Source: Hyphomicrobiales bacterium | GTDB taxonomy: Bacteria > Pseudomonadota > Alphaproteobacteria > Rhizobiales > Rhizobiaceae | Assembly: GCA_002709005.1 (NCBI GenBank) | Contig: PAPH01000044.1 | Span: forward strand, 62,001-126,000 | Length of the DNA: 64,000 bases | Reading direction: 5' to 3' | In this document: positions 44,143 through 53,204 of the stretch, piece after piece | Numbering within the stretch: position 1 is the first letter of the stretch | How the letters are laid out: every line of letters begins with the position of its first letter | Notes under the pieces: model-generated | Seen by the model: the letters and a program-made list of their open reading frames with translations, nothing else | Told to the model about the DNA's origin: nothing | The model's database searches: none | Made by a program: the position numbers and the translations under genes

Positions 44143-44901
44143 TCAGCTCGCCGTCCAGCCGCCGTCGATCATCACGGCGCTGCCGGTGACGAGCGACGAG
44201 GCGTCCGATGCGAGGTAGACGGCGGCGCCGATGAGATCTTCGACCTGGCCGATGCGACCGAGCTGGATCTTGCTCAACGCATAATCCTTGAAGTTCGGAT
44301 CCTTGAAATAGGGTTCGGTCATCGGCGTTTCGATGAAGGTCGGACAGATCGTGTTGACCCGGATACCGAGCTTGCCGAGTTCGATCGAGAGCGACTTCGT
44401 CAGTCCCTCGACGCCCCATTTGGAGGCACAGTAGAGCGTCCGGTTGGCCGCCCCCGTGTGCCCCATCTGCGAGGACATGTTGATGATCGACCCCTTGATT
44501 TCTCGATCCCGCATGTGGATCGACATTGTCCGCGCCGCGAAGAAGGCCGCGCGCAGATTAATCCCCATGACGGCATCGTAGTCGTCCGGCGTCACCTCGA
44601 AGATCGGCTTGGGACGGTTGATGCCGGCATTGTTGCAAAAGATGTCGATGTCCCGCAGGTCCTGCGCCTTGCTCTCGAAATCAGCGATGTCCGTGACGTC
44701 GCAGACCATGATCTCCGCGGTGCGGTCGAGCGCGGTGATGTCAGAAGCGACGGCTTCGAGATCGTCACGGGTGCGGGCGCACAGGACAAGATCCGCACCG
44801 GCCTCGGCGAAGGCGATCGCGATGGCGCGGCCGATGCCGCGCCCCGCTCCCGTCACGAGCGCCCGCTTGCCCGCGAGCGAAAAGCGGTCAAGTACACTCA
44901 T
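44143..44901 (-). CDS. Short-chain dehydrogenase/reductase, last gene of the HpsN-like operon
   Basis: 252 aa with the NAD(P) motif [11 protein letters not shown], the NNAG motif, and catalytic serine, tyrosine and lysine (MSSQMGHTG, then TLYCASKWG). Classical SDR, cytoplasmic. The ATG at 44901 overlaps the stop of the HisD-like gene by four bases, so the two act in one pathway, probably on neighbouring carbons of the same polyol or acid. Substrate unknown. Confidence 0.85.
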   Translation of the reverse strand: MSVLDRFSLAGKRALVTGAGRGIGRAIAIAFAEAGADLVLCARTRDDLEAVASDITALDRTAEIMVCDVTDIADFESKAQDLRDIDIFCNNAGINRPKPIFEVTPDDYDAVMGINLRAAFFAARTMSIHMRDREIKGSIINMSSQMGHTGAANRTLYCASKWGVEGLTKSLSIELGKLGIRVNTICPTFIETPMTEPYFKDPNFKDYALSKIQLGRIGQVEDLIGAAVYLASDASSLVTGSAVMIDGGWTAS

Positions 44902-46208
44902 TCCGCCGCCGCTCCGTAGGGAACGTTTTTGCCGCCATAGCGGCGCACACGGAGGTTGCACTGTTCGGCATGGCCGATAAAGCCCTCGAGGATGCAAAGC
45001 CGCGAGCCGTAGGCGCCGATCATCGCGGCCGCCTCGTCCGTCAGCACCTTCTGGTAGCTGTGCGTCTTGAGGAACTTGCCCACCCAGAGACCACCGGTAT
45101 AGCGGCCCGCCTTCTTGGTCGGGAGCGTGTGGTTGGTGCCGATCACCTTGTCGCCATTGGCAACATTCGTGCGGGGGCCGAGGAACAGCGCACCGTAGCT
45201 GTGCATGTTGTCGAGATACCAGTCGTCACGATCGGTCATCACCTGCACGTGCTCGGAGGCGATCTCGTTGGCAACCTCGAGCATCTCCTCGTGAGTGTCG
45301 CAGAGAATGACCTCGCCATAGTCGCGCCAAGACACAGACGCTGTCTCGGCGGTCGGCAGGATCTCGAGAATCCGCTCGATCTCGGCGAGCGTGCCTTCGG
45401 CAAGCTTACGGCTGTTGGTCACCAGAACGGCAGGCGAATTGTAACCGTGCTCGGCCTGGCCCAGAAGGTCGGTCGCGCACATCTCCGCATCGACCGTATC
45501 GTCGGCAATCACCATGGTTTCGGTCGGACCGGCGAAGAGATCGATGCCGACGCGGCCGTAGAGCTGGCGCTTGGCCTCGGCGACGAAGGCATTGCCCGGA
45601 CCGACCAGCATGTCGACAGGCTTGATTGACTCGGTACCAATAGCCATCGCGCCGATGGCCTGGACACCGCCGAGCACGTAGATGTCGTGCGCGCCGCCCA
45701 GATGCATGGCGGCGACGACCGCCGGGTTGGGCTCGCCCTTGAAAGGAGGCGTGGCGGCGATGATCCGCGGAACTTCGGCGACCGAGGCGGTGGCCACAGA
45801 CATGTGCGCGGATGCCACCATCGGGAACTTGCCGGCGGGTACGTAGCACCCCACCGACTGCACCGGGATGTTCTTGTGACCCAGGATCACGCCGGGGATC
45901 GGCTCTACCTCGATGTCGAGCATGGAGTTGCGCTGTTCGCGGGCGAACTTGCGCACCTGCTCCTGCGCGAACTTGATGTCTTCCATGTCCCGATCGGAAA
46001 CCCGCGACATCAAGCCCTCGATTTCGCCTTCGGACAGTTTGAAGGAGGGGGGCGAATACTTGTCGAATTTCTCCGACAGTTCACGGACAGCCGTGTCACC
46101 GCGCTTTTCGATGTCGTCGAGAATGCCCTCGACGGTGGTGCGGACCTTCACGTCGTCTTCGGAACGTTCATCTGCGGGCTTGCCGCGCTTGAGGTGGGTA
46201 ATGGACAC
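44898..46208 (-). CDS. HisD-family dehydrogenase, closest in motifs to HpsN (sulfopropanediol dehydrogenase)
   Basis: 436 aa with histidinol-dehydrogenase-type zinc ligands Q251 and H254 (LGQAEHG), D353 (NGDKVIG) and H413 (GHAEQ), and catalytic E319/H320 (IASEHVQ). It also has [20 protein letters not shown] and the [20 protein letters not shown] segment found in HpsN proteins, not in biosynthetic HisD. HpsN oxidises 2,3-dihydroxypropane-1-sulfonate to sulfolactate, but no sulfolactate genes are here, so another C3 to C5 hydroxy compound is more likely. It lies between the 3-hydroxyacyl-CoA-dehydrogenase-like gene and the SDR gene. Confidence 0.8.
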   Translation of the reverse strand: MSITHLKRGKPADERSEDDVKVRTTVEGILDDIEKRGDTAVRELSEKFDKYSPPSFKLSEGEIEGLMSRVSDRDMEDIKFAQEQVRKFAREQRNSMLDIEVEPIPGVILGHKNIPVQSVGCYVPAGKFPMVASAHMSVATASVAEVPRIIAATPPFKGEPNPAVVAAMHLGGAHDIYVLGGVQAIGAMAIGTESIKPVDMLVGPGNAFVAEAKRQLYGRVGIDLFAGPTETMVIADDTVDAEMCATDLLGQAEHGYNSPAVLVTNSRKLAEGTLAEIERILEILPTAETASVSWRDYGEVILCDTHEEMLEVANEIASEHVQVMTDRDDWYLDNMHSYGALFLGPRTNVANGDKVIGTNHTLPTKKAGRYTGGLWVGKFLKTHSYQKVLTDEAAAMIGAYGSRLCILEGFIGHAEQCNLRVRRYGGKNVPYGAAAE

Positions 46209-46235
46209 GTTAGTTCTCCGATCATTTCAAGCTGT

Positions 46236-46255
46236 CGGCGGCGAGCGGGCCGCCG
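46236..46255 (-). terminator. Intercistronic hairpin upstream of the HisD-like gene
   Basis: A 7-bp stem cggcggc/gccgccg with a 6-base loop in the 70-bp gap after the 3-hydroxyacyl-CoA-dehydrogenase-like gene. No T-run; probably a message-stability element. Confidence 0.35.
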
Positions 46256-46278
46256 GAATTTGCTGGGTTGAGCCGCAC

Positions 46279-47229
46279 TCAGGAAGAAGCGCTCCGTTTG
46301 AGATTGTTGGCCTGCCGGAACGCCGCGAGCTTCATCAGCTGGCTGTCCCGCCAGGCACGGCGGTCCGCGAGCGATCCGGCATCGAGTTCGACGCGACGCT
46401 CGGCCTCGGCGCGGGCAATGACCTCCCGTGGCCAGGGATGATCCATCCGGCTGTTGCCCATCCCGAAATAAAGCGGGCCGAGGCGTTCGGCATAGTCCGC
46501 GATACCGCCGGGAGCGTTGAGGTCGATCGTCTCGAAAGGTCCCATGAAGGACCAGCGCAGGCCGAGCCCGTCGCGCACGGTCGCATCGATGTCCTCGATC
46601 GAGGCATAACCTTCCTCGTACAACGCCCAGGCCTCGTTGAGGAGCGCTCCCTGGAGCCGGTTGAGCACGAAACCGTCCACCTCGCGGGTGAGTGAAACCG
46701 GCACCTGTCCGACCTCGTTCATCAGCTCGCGAACGGCCGCCACACAGTCGGGATCGGTCCACGGAGCAGGTACGAGTTCCACGACCGGCACAAGATGAGG
46801 CGGATTGACCGGATGGTTGATCATGAAGCGCGCGCGGTTGGCGCAGCCCTCGGTGAAGGCGGAGGCCGGGATGCCGGACGAGGAGGAGCCGACGATCGCC
46901 GCGGGGTCCATCGCCGTGTCGATGGCAAGGCACGCCTCCGTCTTCACGTCGACACGCTCGAAAACCGATTCCTGGATGTAGGAGGCGCCGTTCAGCGCTT
47001 CCTCCAGCGTATCGAAGACCGACATGCGGGCGAGCGTTTCGGCCGCGCTGTCGACCAGCAAGGCTGCCTCCAGCTCCTTCAATGCGGTCTCTGCCCAGCC
47101 ACGAAACCCGTCGCGGATCTTCTTCTGGGGGTCGTAGACACGCACCGCAAGACCGGCCCGTGCGAAGACGATCGCCCATCCGGAGCCGACCAAGCCGGCT
47201 CCGACGATGGCTACGGTGCGTGCACCCAT
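46279..47229 (-). CDS. 3-Hydroxyacyl-CoA dehydrogenase-like NAD oxidoreductase
   Basis: 316 aa with Rossmann motif IVGAGLVGSGWAIVFARAG at the N-terminus, the SSSSGIPAS and NHPVNPPHLVPVVEL segments (the histidine is catalytic in the family), and a C-terminal helical 3HCDH domain. Members of this soluble family oxidise beta-hydroxy acids such as L-gulonate or L-carnitine without CoA. The ATG at 47229 overlaps the stop of the metallo-hydrolase gene (TAATG), so it is tightly coupled. Substrate unknown, probably a sugar-derived hydroxy acid. Confidence 0.85.
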   Translation of the reverse strand: MGARTVAIVGAGLVGSGWAIVFARAGLAVRVYDPQKKIRDGFRGWAETALKELEAALLVDSAAETLARMSVFDTLEEALNGASYIQESVFERVDVKTEACLAIDTAMDPAAIVGSSSSGIPASAFTEGCANRARFMINHPVNPPHLVPVVELVPAPWTDPDCVAAVRELMNEVGQVPVSLTREVDGFVLNRLQGALLNEAWALYEEGYASIEDIDATVRDGLGLRWSFMGPFETIDLNAPGGIADYAERLGPLYFGMGNSRMDHPWPREVIARAEAERRVELDAGSLADRRAWRDSQLMKLAAFRQANNLKRSASS

Positions 47230-48119
47230 TATCCCGACACCTTCGAGGTTTCGCCATCCGCAAGACATATCTCGGTGATCCGAAGGCCTTCGCTCGTGGT
47301 GCGCGAGGGAAACACATCCTTGATGCGTTCTTCATGGACCGGAATGACGCGCTTGGACTCGTATTTCACCTGCTTCATCATCTCTTCGGTGGCCATGACG
47401 AGATTGGTCTGGCTGCCGACCGCGAGACCGACCGGCGTGTAGATTTCGTCGAGATCGACTGCCCCGCCGGGACCGGCGATGTTCTCGAAGACGTAGACGA
47501 GGTCACCGGCGAGCACCCAGGTGTCGTCGGACTGTTCCTTGCCGTCATTGCGAACTGTCACCCACATCGAACCGTAGGTGTGGCTGTCGAAAGCGGCGTG
47601 AAGGTCGATGCCCGGAAGAGCGTTCTCCAGCGAGCCGTCAACGGTAATCAGGCGCTTGTCGCGGGCGAGATCAACCCCCCGGACAATGTCGCCCGGATCG
47701 ACGGCGACCATCATCCAGCGCATGCGGTCCGGCAGCGACATCGCCCACACCCATTTCGCGATCTCGCGTTCCTGGATGTAGAACTTCGCGTTCGGGAAAT
47801 CCTCGACATTGCCGAAATGGTCGAAGTGCGCATGGGTGATGAAGCAGGTGTCGACCTCTTCCGGCCTGATGCCAATTTCGCCCAGCACCGTCTTCGGGTT
47901 GCGCCAGTTCTCGACGCCGAACTTATCTCCCAGATGCTTGCCGTAGTCCTTGTCGTTGTAGCCGACATCGACCATCGCGATATGATCGCGACCCTTGATC
48001 ACGACGTAGCAGTAGGGAAGCTTCACATAGCCCTGATTGTGCGCGCCGTAGAGCACGCCACTCTTGTGATAGTCCTTCACGTAGGAATATTCGCAAACCC
48101 AGATCGAGTAGTCCGACAT
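47229..48119 (-). CDS. Metallo-beta-lactamase-fold hydrolase, probable lactonase
   Basis: 296 aa with the metal motif THAHFDHFGN (H96, H98, D100, H101), later histidines and FDSHTYGSM, and a C-terminal PVHEERI. The pattern is like the acyl-homoserine lactonase branch of the fold. The ATG at 48119 follows a strong GGGAGGAG site; the open frame reaches 48242. In this operon the natural job would be opening a sugar lactone before the dehydrogenases act, but signal-lactone hydrolysis cannot be excluded. Confidence 0.82.
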   Translation of the reverse strand: MSDYSIWVCEYSYVKDYHKSGVLYGAHNQGYVKLPYCYVVIKGRDHIAMVDVGYNDKDYGKHLGDKFGVENWRNPKTVLGEIGIRPEEVDTCFITHAHFDHFGNVEDFPNAKFYIQEREIAKWVWAMSLPDRMRWMMVAVDPGDIVRGVDLARDKRLITVDGSLENALPGIDLHAAFDSHTYGSMWVTVRNDGKEQSDDTWVLAGDLVYVFENIAGPGGAVDLDEIYTPVGLAVGSQTNLVMATEEMMKQVKYESKRVIPVHEERIKDVFPSRTTSEGLRITEICLADGETSKVSG

Positions 48120-48160
48120 CGTTTTTCTCCTCCCTTTCGGATTGAATATCGTGGCCGGAG

Positions 48161-48724
48161 TTACCGGCCGCAGCTGCAGCACGCGTTGGAAAAATCGACC
48201 ATCACCAGCCCGGCTTCGTGCGAACTCGCCCGCGACAGGCATGCATAGGCTTGCTTCAGATGGTCGCCGATCTCATCGAAAATGATGTCGAGATCGGTAC
48301 GCGCGGTGAGTTGTGGGAACGTTCTCAGAATCCGCCCGCAAAAATCATGGGCGAGTTCGATCTGCTGCTTGTGCCGGGCGACCGGGCCGTGCGCCTTTAG
48401 GGCGGCTATCCGAGCGCCGGCATCCGTCCAGCGTTTCGTGCAATTGTCCACCTGCTCAAGTTCGACGAATTCGATCTTGCGGGTGACGCGGGCCAGGATC
48501 ATCAGACCGGCGAGCTGGCCGATGACCCGCCGCAAATCCTCGTAGATTCTCCTGCAGGCCATGGCGTATTCGGCGGTCTGCTCCGAGCCGAGAGCGGCAA
48601 CCAGCTCAGCCTCGCCGGGTATGGAGGCTTCGGGTATCGGATCGCATCGCATCAGCATCTCGCAATCGGGCTTGTGGATGCCCACGATGCGGTTGAAGGT
48701 CTGGCTGTCGGCGTGAGCGCTCAT
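48161..48724 (-). CDS. Unknown 187-aa cysteine-rich protein in the HpsN-like operon
   Basis: I do not recognise the family. It is mostly helical and ends in ACCSCGR (C182, C183, C185) with further cysteines at 21, 27, 57, 95, 129 and 162, an unusual load for a small protein. It overlaps the lacI gene by ATGA and precedes the metallo-hydrolase by 42 bp, so it belongs to the operon. A metal-binding or FCD-like ligand-sensing role is conceivable. Its coding strand also contains a near copy of the operon's palindromic operator arm at 48311-48326. Confidence 0.6.
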   Translation of the reverse strand: MSAHADSQTFNRIVGIHKPDCEMLMRCDPIPEASIPGEAELVAALGSEQTAEYAMACRRIYEDLRRVIGQLAGLMILARVTRKIEFVELEQVDNCTKRWTDAGARIAALKAHGPVARHKQQIELAHDFCGRILRTFPQLTARTDLDIIFDEIGDHLKQAYACLSRASSHEAGLVMVDFSNACCSCGR

Positions 48725-49770
48725 TGCTGGCTCCTTCTCGTGGTCGTCTGACGCTCCACCAACGGTCCCGGCGGAATGCGCACGATGCGGGGTTCGTGAT
48801 GTGTCTGGTGATGATGGCCGGCAAGTTCTCGCGCGAGCTCGACAGTCATCTCCATCATCTCCTTTGTCGGCTGGGCCACGGTGGTCAGCCTGTGCGACGG
48901 CCAGCCGGCCATCGCGATATCGTCATAGCCGATGACCGAAACGTCCTCCGGAACCTTCAGGCGGAGATTCTCCTGTATTCCTTCGATGAAGCCGATCGCC
49001 ACGATATCGTTGGCGCAGAAAACGCCGTCGGGCGCCTCGCCCTCCGAGACCTGCCGCCAAGCGTTGTAGCCGTCCGTGTAGCTGAAGGTGCCCGCCTCAA
49101 GTATCTTGGGCGGAGCGAGACCGCGCTCCACGGCGCGGTCGCAAAAGCCCTTGCCGCGCTCGACATTGGTAGAGGCGCCGGGAAAGGCGGAGACATAGGC
49201 GAGCTTCGTATGGCCGTTGTCGATCAGGAAATCGGCGGCCCGCCTTCCCCCTTCGATGTTGTCACACGTCACGCCGAAGCCGAGACCGTCGGCCGAAAGC
49301 CGGTTGAAGAAGATGCAGGGGGCGCCGGCGGCCTCGCATTTCTCGCGCGCCGAAGATTCGAAGTTGGTCGCCAGAATGATGACGAGGTCGGGCTGATAGG
49401 TCAGCAGCAGGTCGACGGCCGGGTCGATTTCCTCGGGCCGTCCGGGCGCGACGAGCATGGTGTTCATGCCGTGGCTCTGCAGCAACCCCGTCAGGTTCGT
49501 CATCACCTCGGGATAATACGGGTTGGCGAGATCGGAGGCGACCATGCCCACGATCTGCGTCTTCTTGGTCACCAGGCTCTTGGCGAAGGGATTGGCGCGA
49601 TAGCCGATTTCCTCAGCGCGCTTGAGCACGGTGCGCCGGGTCTCGGACGCGATTACCGCGTCCGGGTAGAATGCCCTCGACACGGTCGAGACCGACATGC
49701 CGAGATCTCTCGCGAGATCCTTGACTGTCACCCGGTTTCGACCGGCCCTTGTTCTGGTGTTCGAGGACAT
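48721..49770 (-). CDS. LacI-family repressor of the HpsN-like operon
   Basis: This 349-aa protein has an N-terminal LacI helix-turn-helix (VTVKDLARDLGMSVSTVSRA) and hinge, then a periplasmic-binding-protein-like effector domain (SDLANPYYPEVM, DDIAMAGWP). Its gene lies inside the operon between the binding-protein gene and the unknown 187-aa gene. The perfect palindrome upstream of the first gene has central CG steps typical of LacI operators. The effector is probably the imported sugar. The ATG at 49770 is chosen over the open frame to 49875 because the HTH begins shortly after it. Confidence 0.88.
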   Translation of the reverse strand: MSSNTRTRAGRNRVTVKDLARDLGMSVSTVSRAFYPDAVIASETRRTVLKRAEEIGYRANPFAKSLVTKKTQIVGMVASDLANPYYPEVMTNLTGLLQSHGMNTMLVAPGRPEEIDPAVDLLLTYQPDLVIILATNFESSAREKCEAAGAPCIFFNRLSADGLGFGVTCDNIEGGRRAADFLIDNGHTKLAYVSAFPGASTNVERGKGFCDRAVERGLAPPKILEAGTFSYTDGYNAWRQVSEGEAPDGVFCANDIVAIGFIEGIQENLRLKVPEDVSVIGYDDIAMAGWPSHRLTTVAQPTKEMMEMTVELARELAGHHHQTHHEPRIVRIPPGPLVERQTTTRRSQQ

Positions 49771-49811
49771 GTTCTCGGGTTCCACTGTTAGCGTTGCTGC
49801 CCAGATTATTG

Positions 49812-49838
49812 GCAATGGATAATGCAACTTTCCATTGC
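49812..49838. promoter_or_regulatory. Inverted repeat upstream of lacI
   Basis: gcaatgga and tccattgc, 8-base arms separated by 11 bases, 42 bp upstream of the lacI start. It could be an internal promoter element or regulator site giving lacI its own expression. Confidence 0.35.
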
Positions 49839-49861
49839 GCAACAGACAACACCGGTTCGGA

Positions 49862-49889
49862 GCGCCGCGGTCCACATGTTCCGCGGCGC
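49862..49889 (-). terminator. Hairpin after the sugar-binding-protein gene
   Basis: A 9-bp stem gcgccgcgg/ccgcggcgc with a 10-base loop, 18 bp after the binding-protein stop. No T-run; likely a message-stabilising or attenuating element, like the hairpins after the two other binding-protein genes of the window. Confidence 0.55.
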
Positions 49890-49907
49890 CCCCGGGGTTG
49901 ACCTCTT

Positions 49908-51128
49908 TTACGGCTGGACGGTCGCTTCCACCTTGGTCAGTTCGTAAAGCGTTGCCGGAGCTTCGCAGTCATCGCAGTTGATGCCCGGAAGATTGGCGGC
50001 TTCCGGAACGTCTTCCGGCAGCGGCTGGATGGTTGCGCCCTCTACGGGAGTACCGTTGAGCGCGGACTCGACGTTGACTTCAGGCAGCAGTTCCGGGTTC
50101 AGAACCTCCGAGACGAAGGAGGACGGCACGCGATCCTTGGGGAACACGTTGCAGCCGTTTTCGTAGCTGTCGCCTTCGCAGACCTTCACGTCGGCAGCAG
50201 GAACCCAGGGAAGCGGGTACTCGATGTTCATCGGCTCGAGTTCGCGCTTGCCGGTGAGGATCTCCATCATCAGCTTGAACGCATAGCCCGACTGCGCAGG
50301 AGGCGAGCCGGCGGACACGCCGCGCAGACCCTTTTCCTGCATCGCCGGATCGGCGAGCGCCAGGCGGAAACCAGCGGAGTTTTCGCCGGTCATCGGAACA
50401 AGGCGGTCACCTGCGTCCATCAGCGCCTGGATGGCACCATACTCACCGGCCTGGGCCCAGATGCCATCGACATCCGGATGGGCGGCGAGCGCCTTGGCAG
50501 TTTCCTGCTGCGTGGTGCGATCGTCCCAGTAGGAATAGTATTCCGCAACGACTTCGATACCCGGATACTGGTTGAAGATGTGCATCGCGCCGTCGGTATG
50601 ACGCTGGTCGACCGAGTTGCCCGGCACACCGCGCGACAGGAAGATCTTGCCCTTGCCACCGAGCTCGTTGACCAGAGCCTGGGCCGAGTTCTCGCCGAAC
50701 CCGGACGACAAGTAGCTGACGTTGTAGGCGCAGCTTTCGGTTACGGTGGCGTCGTACATGAAGAACAGGACGCCTTCGTCGCACCCGCGGCGAATGGTGC
50801 GGTTGAGCGCCGATGACGAGATCGGGAAGCTGACGATACCGTCTGCGCCGTCCTCGATCATGCTTTCGTAAGCCGAGATCTGCGCCTGCGGATCGGTGCC
50901 GGAAATCACTTCGATAAGTTCGACCGAGTCCTTGTAGGGCGCGGTAGCGGCCAGCGCCTTGACGATGTTTGCGGCTTCCGACTGCCAGGCGTTGCCCGAA
51001 TAGGAAAGGCTCAGATAGATCTTGTACTTGCCGTCTTCGCTCTGTGCATGAGCCGGGGCTGTTGCGCCGAACGCGGCGGCCGCGATGACCATCGCCGAGG
51101 CGGCGAGTTTCAATCTGTGTTTCAGCAT
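49908..51128 (-). CDS. Periplasmic sugar-binding protein (RbsB type) of the HpsN-like operon
   Basis: 406 aa, with a signal peptide (LAASAMVIAAAAFGATAPAH, then A/Q). The Peripla_BP_4 domain shows IYLSLSYSGNAWQSEAANI, GADGIVSFPISSSALNRTI and FLSRGVPGNSVDQRH. It is longer than ribose-binding proteins because of a C-terminal tail of about 70 residues with paired cysteines (NCDDCEAP and others). It feeds the two permeases and ATPase encoded upstream. Substrate unknown. Confidence 0.88.
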   Translation of the reverse strand: MLKHRLKLAASAMVIAAAAFGATAPAHAQSEDGKYKIYLSLSYSGNAWQSEAANIVKALAATAPYKDSVELIEVISGTDPQAQISAYESMIEDGADGIVSFPISSSALNRTIRRGCDEGVLFFMYDATVTESCAYNVSYLSSGFGENSAQALVNELGGKGKIFLSRGVPGNSVDQRHTDGAMHIFNQYPGIEVVAEYYSYWDDRTTQQETAKALAAHPDVDGIWAQAGEYGAIQALMDAGDRLVPMTGENSAGFRLALADPAMQEKGLRGVSAGSPPAQSGYAFKLMMEILTGKRELEPMNIEYPLPWVPAADVKVCEGDSYENGCNVFPKDRVPSSFVSEVLNPELLPEVNVESALNGTPVEGATIQPLPEDVPEAANLPGINCDDCEAPATLYELTKVEATVQP

Positions 51129-51174
51129 TGTCGTTTCTCCTCCAAAGTTGGCCAGATGAGTTATCGCCCGGGCG

Positions 51175-52188
51175 CTAGGCCTTGCGCCGGATCGAGCGGA
51201 TTCGGTTGAACAGTTCCTCCCGCAGGAGCAGCAGCGCGATCAGGATGATCGTGCCTTCGATGATGGTGCGAAGGCCGAATTCCAGTCCGATCGCGGATAT
51301 GATGGTTCCGAGGATGGTCAGCAGGAACGCGCCGCCGACCGTGCCGAGAAAACTGCCCTGCCCGCCTAGGATCGACGACCCGCCGATGACGACGGCAGCG
51401 ATGGAAGGCAGCAGGTAATCGTCGCCCATGCGCAGGGTCGCGCCGCTCGAATAGCCCACCAGCATGAACCCGGCGAAACCCGCGCACATGGCGCTGATCA
51501 CATAGGGAAAGATCTGCATGGCAGTGACCGGCACACCGGCGATCCGCGAAGCTTCCGCGTTGGTGCCAATCGCGTAGAGGTAGCGGCCGAGCGGAGAACG
51601 CTCCTGCAGGAGCCAGCCCAGAAACACGAAACCGATGACGAAGACGATGGGCGACGGCAGCCCTAGAATATGGGATTTCATCAGCGCTACGGCCGCATCC
51701 GGCGCGTAGCCGCGCGGCGTGCCCTTGGTGATGCCGAGCGCGGCGGAGGCCACGATGATCGACATTGCCATCGTCATGATGAAGGGCGGCACTCTCAGCC
51801 AGACGACGCCGACGGCCGAGAGGAAGCCGACGAAGCCGCAGGCGAGAAGGGCCGCGGGGAGCAGGAACCAGGCGTCGGGGTTGCCGGCGCCCACCGCGGT
51901 GGTGGACAGGACGCCCCCGAGCGTGATGAGCGCGGGGATCGAAAGATCGAGCCCGCCGGTGAGGATGACGAGCCCCTGACCGAAGGCGACGACCACCAGG
52001 AACGAGCCCAGAATGAGGACCGTTTCGACCTGCGACCACGAGCCGAGCGCTGGTGAAATGAATCGCGACAGGTACAGCAGAACGACGCAGATGATCGCGA
52101 TGGCGACCGTCGAAACGGTTTCGCGCTTGATGCGTGCGGCCTTGCGGGTGTCGCCTGTCTGGGACAGCGTGGCGGTTTCGTTGCTCAT
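51175..52188 (-). CDS. Sugar ABC transporter permease (CUT2)
   Basis: This 337-aa inner-membrane protein has an N-terminal cytoplasmic leader of about 25 residues, then about nine hydrophobic segments. It contains the family motifs FGQGLVILTGGLDLSIPALI and SIAAVVIGGSSILGGQGSFL. It overlaps the preceding permease gene by ATGA and precedes the binding-protein gene by 46 bp. With its partner it should form a heterodimeric channel. Confidence 0.9.
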   Translation of the reverse strand: MSNETATLSQTGDTRKAARIKRETVSTVAIAIICVVLLYLSRFISPALGSWSQVETVLILGSFLVVVAFGQGLVILTGGLDLSIPALITLGGVLSTTAVGAGNPDAWFLLPAALLACGFVGFLSAVGVVWLRVPPFIMTMAMSIIVASAALGITKGTPRGYAPDAAVALMKSHILGLPSPIVFVIGFVFLGWLLQERSPLGRYLYAIGTNAEASRIAGVPVTAMQIFPYVISAMCAGFAGFMLVGYSSGATLRMGDDYLLPSIAAVVIGGSSILGGQGSFLGTVGGAFLLTILGTIISAIGLEFGLRTIIEGTIILIALLLLREELFNRIRSIRRKA

Positions 52189-53204
52189 AGCTTGGCGGCC
52201 CTTTCACCCAGTTTTTCGATGAGTCCGCTGAAGACGACGGCAATGATGAGGACACAGCCCTGGAAGACGCCGGTGTAGAAGGATGAGACGCCGCTCGAGA
52301 ACAGCACCTTCTGCAGGAGCATCAAGGTGGCCGCCCCCATCACCGAGGCAAAGAGGCTCCCCTTGCCGCCTGACAGGGAGGTGCCGCCCAGCGCCACGGC
52401 GGCGAAGGAGAGAAGAAGCAGCGGGGTGCCGGAGGTCGGGTTGCCGGTTGCGGTCTGGGCGGAGAGCATGAAGCCCGCGAGACCGTAGAGAACGCCCGCG
52501 CTGACGAAGGTGAAGAAGCGAACTTTTCTGACGTTGATGCCCGACAGGCTTGCCGCATGCTCGTCGGCGCCGATCGCATAGAGCGAGATCCCGAAGGAGG
52601 TCCGCCTCAGATAGAGCCAGGCGAGCACCACGGCGAGCACGAACAAGCCGGAGATAGGGATCGTCTTGAACAGACGGTCCGTCAGTTCGTAGGACAGCCA
52701 GTCGGCGACACGTCCGCCCGGCGCGTTGAGAATGACGAGTGCCACACCCTGGCAGATGATCATGGTGGCAAGCGTCGCGGCGATCGACTGCAGCCTGAGA
52801 TAGGCCACCAGGAAGCCGTTGACCGCGCCGACCGAGCCGCCGATGGCCACGCACATCAGGATCGACATGACGGCGCCGCCGGGCCCGTCGAGCGGATAGA
52901 CCGCCATGACCACGTTACAGACCGAGATCACGCCCGCCACCGAGAGATCGAACCCCCGGCTGATGATGACGAATGTCTGTCCGGCCGCTGCGAGCGCCAG
53001 CGGTACCGTGTTGTTCATGAGCGCGGCGATCGATCCCGCCGAAAGCGCCCGCGGTTGCTGGTAGAAGTAGAGCGCATAAAGCGCGAAATAGAGAATGACG
53101 ATGATGAGGCCGCCCTGAAGCAGACGCGCGAATGTCTGCCCCGCGAGACGCCCCTGAGGCGGCTGAACCTCGGATCTCCTGGCTGTCTGGGTCAGGTCGG
53201 TCAT
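52185..53204 (-). CDS. Sugar ABC transporter permease (CUT2)
   Basis: 339 aa. The ATG at 53204 overlaps the ATPase stop by four bases; the longer open frame to 53321 lies inside the ATPase gene. Family motifs: ISRGFDLSVAGVISVCNVVM and FAAVALGGTSLSGGKGSLFA. About nine membrane segments. Partner of the permease encoded next. Confidence 0.9.
   Translation of the reverse strand: MTDLTQTARRSEVQPPQGRLAGQTFARLLQGGLIIVILYFALYALYFYQQPRALSAGSIAALMNNTVPLALAAAGQTFVIISRGFDLSVAGVISVCNVVMAVYPLDGPGGAVMSILMCVAIGGSVGAVNGFLVAYLRLQSIAATLATMIICQGVALVILNAPGGRVADWLSYELTDRLFKTIPISGLFVLAVVLAWLYLRRTSFGISLYAIGADEHAASLSGINVRKVRFFTFVSAGVLYGLAGFMLSAQTATGNPTSGTPLLLLSFAAVALGGTSLSGGKGSLFASVMGAATLMLLQKVLFSSGVSSFYTGVFQGCVLIIAVVFSGLIEKLGERAAKL

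Noticed and set aside
44898-46208. Histidine biosynthesis hisD
   Set aside because: The protein has the HpsN-type tail motifs and lies in a catabolic operon with no other his genes.
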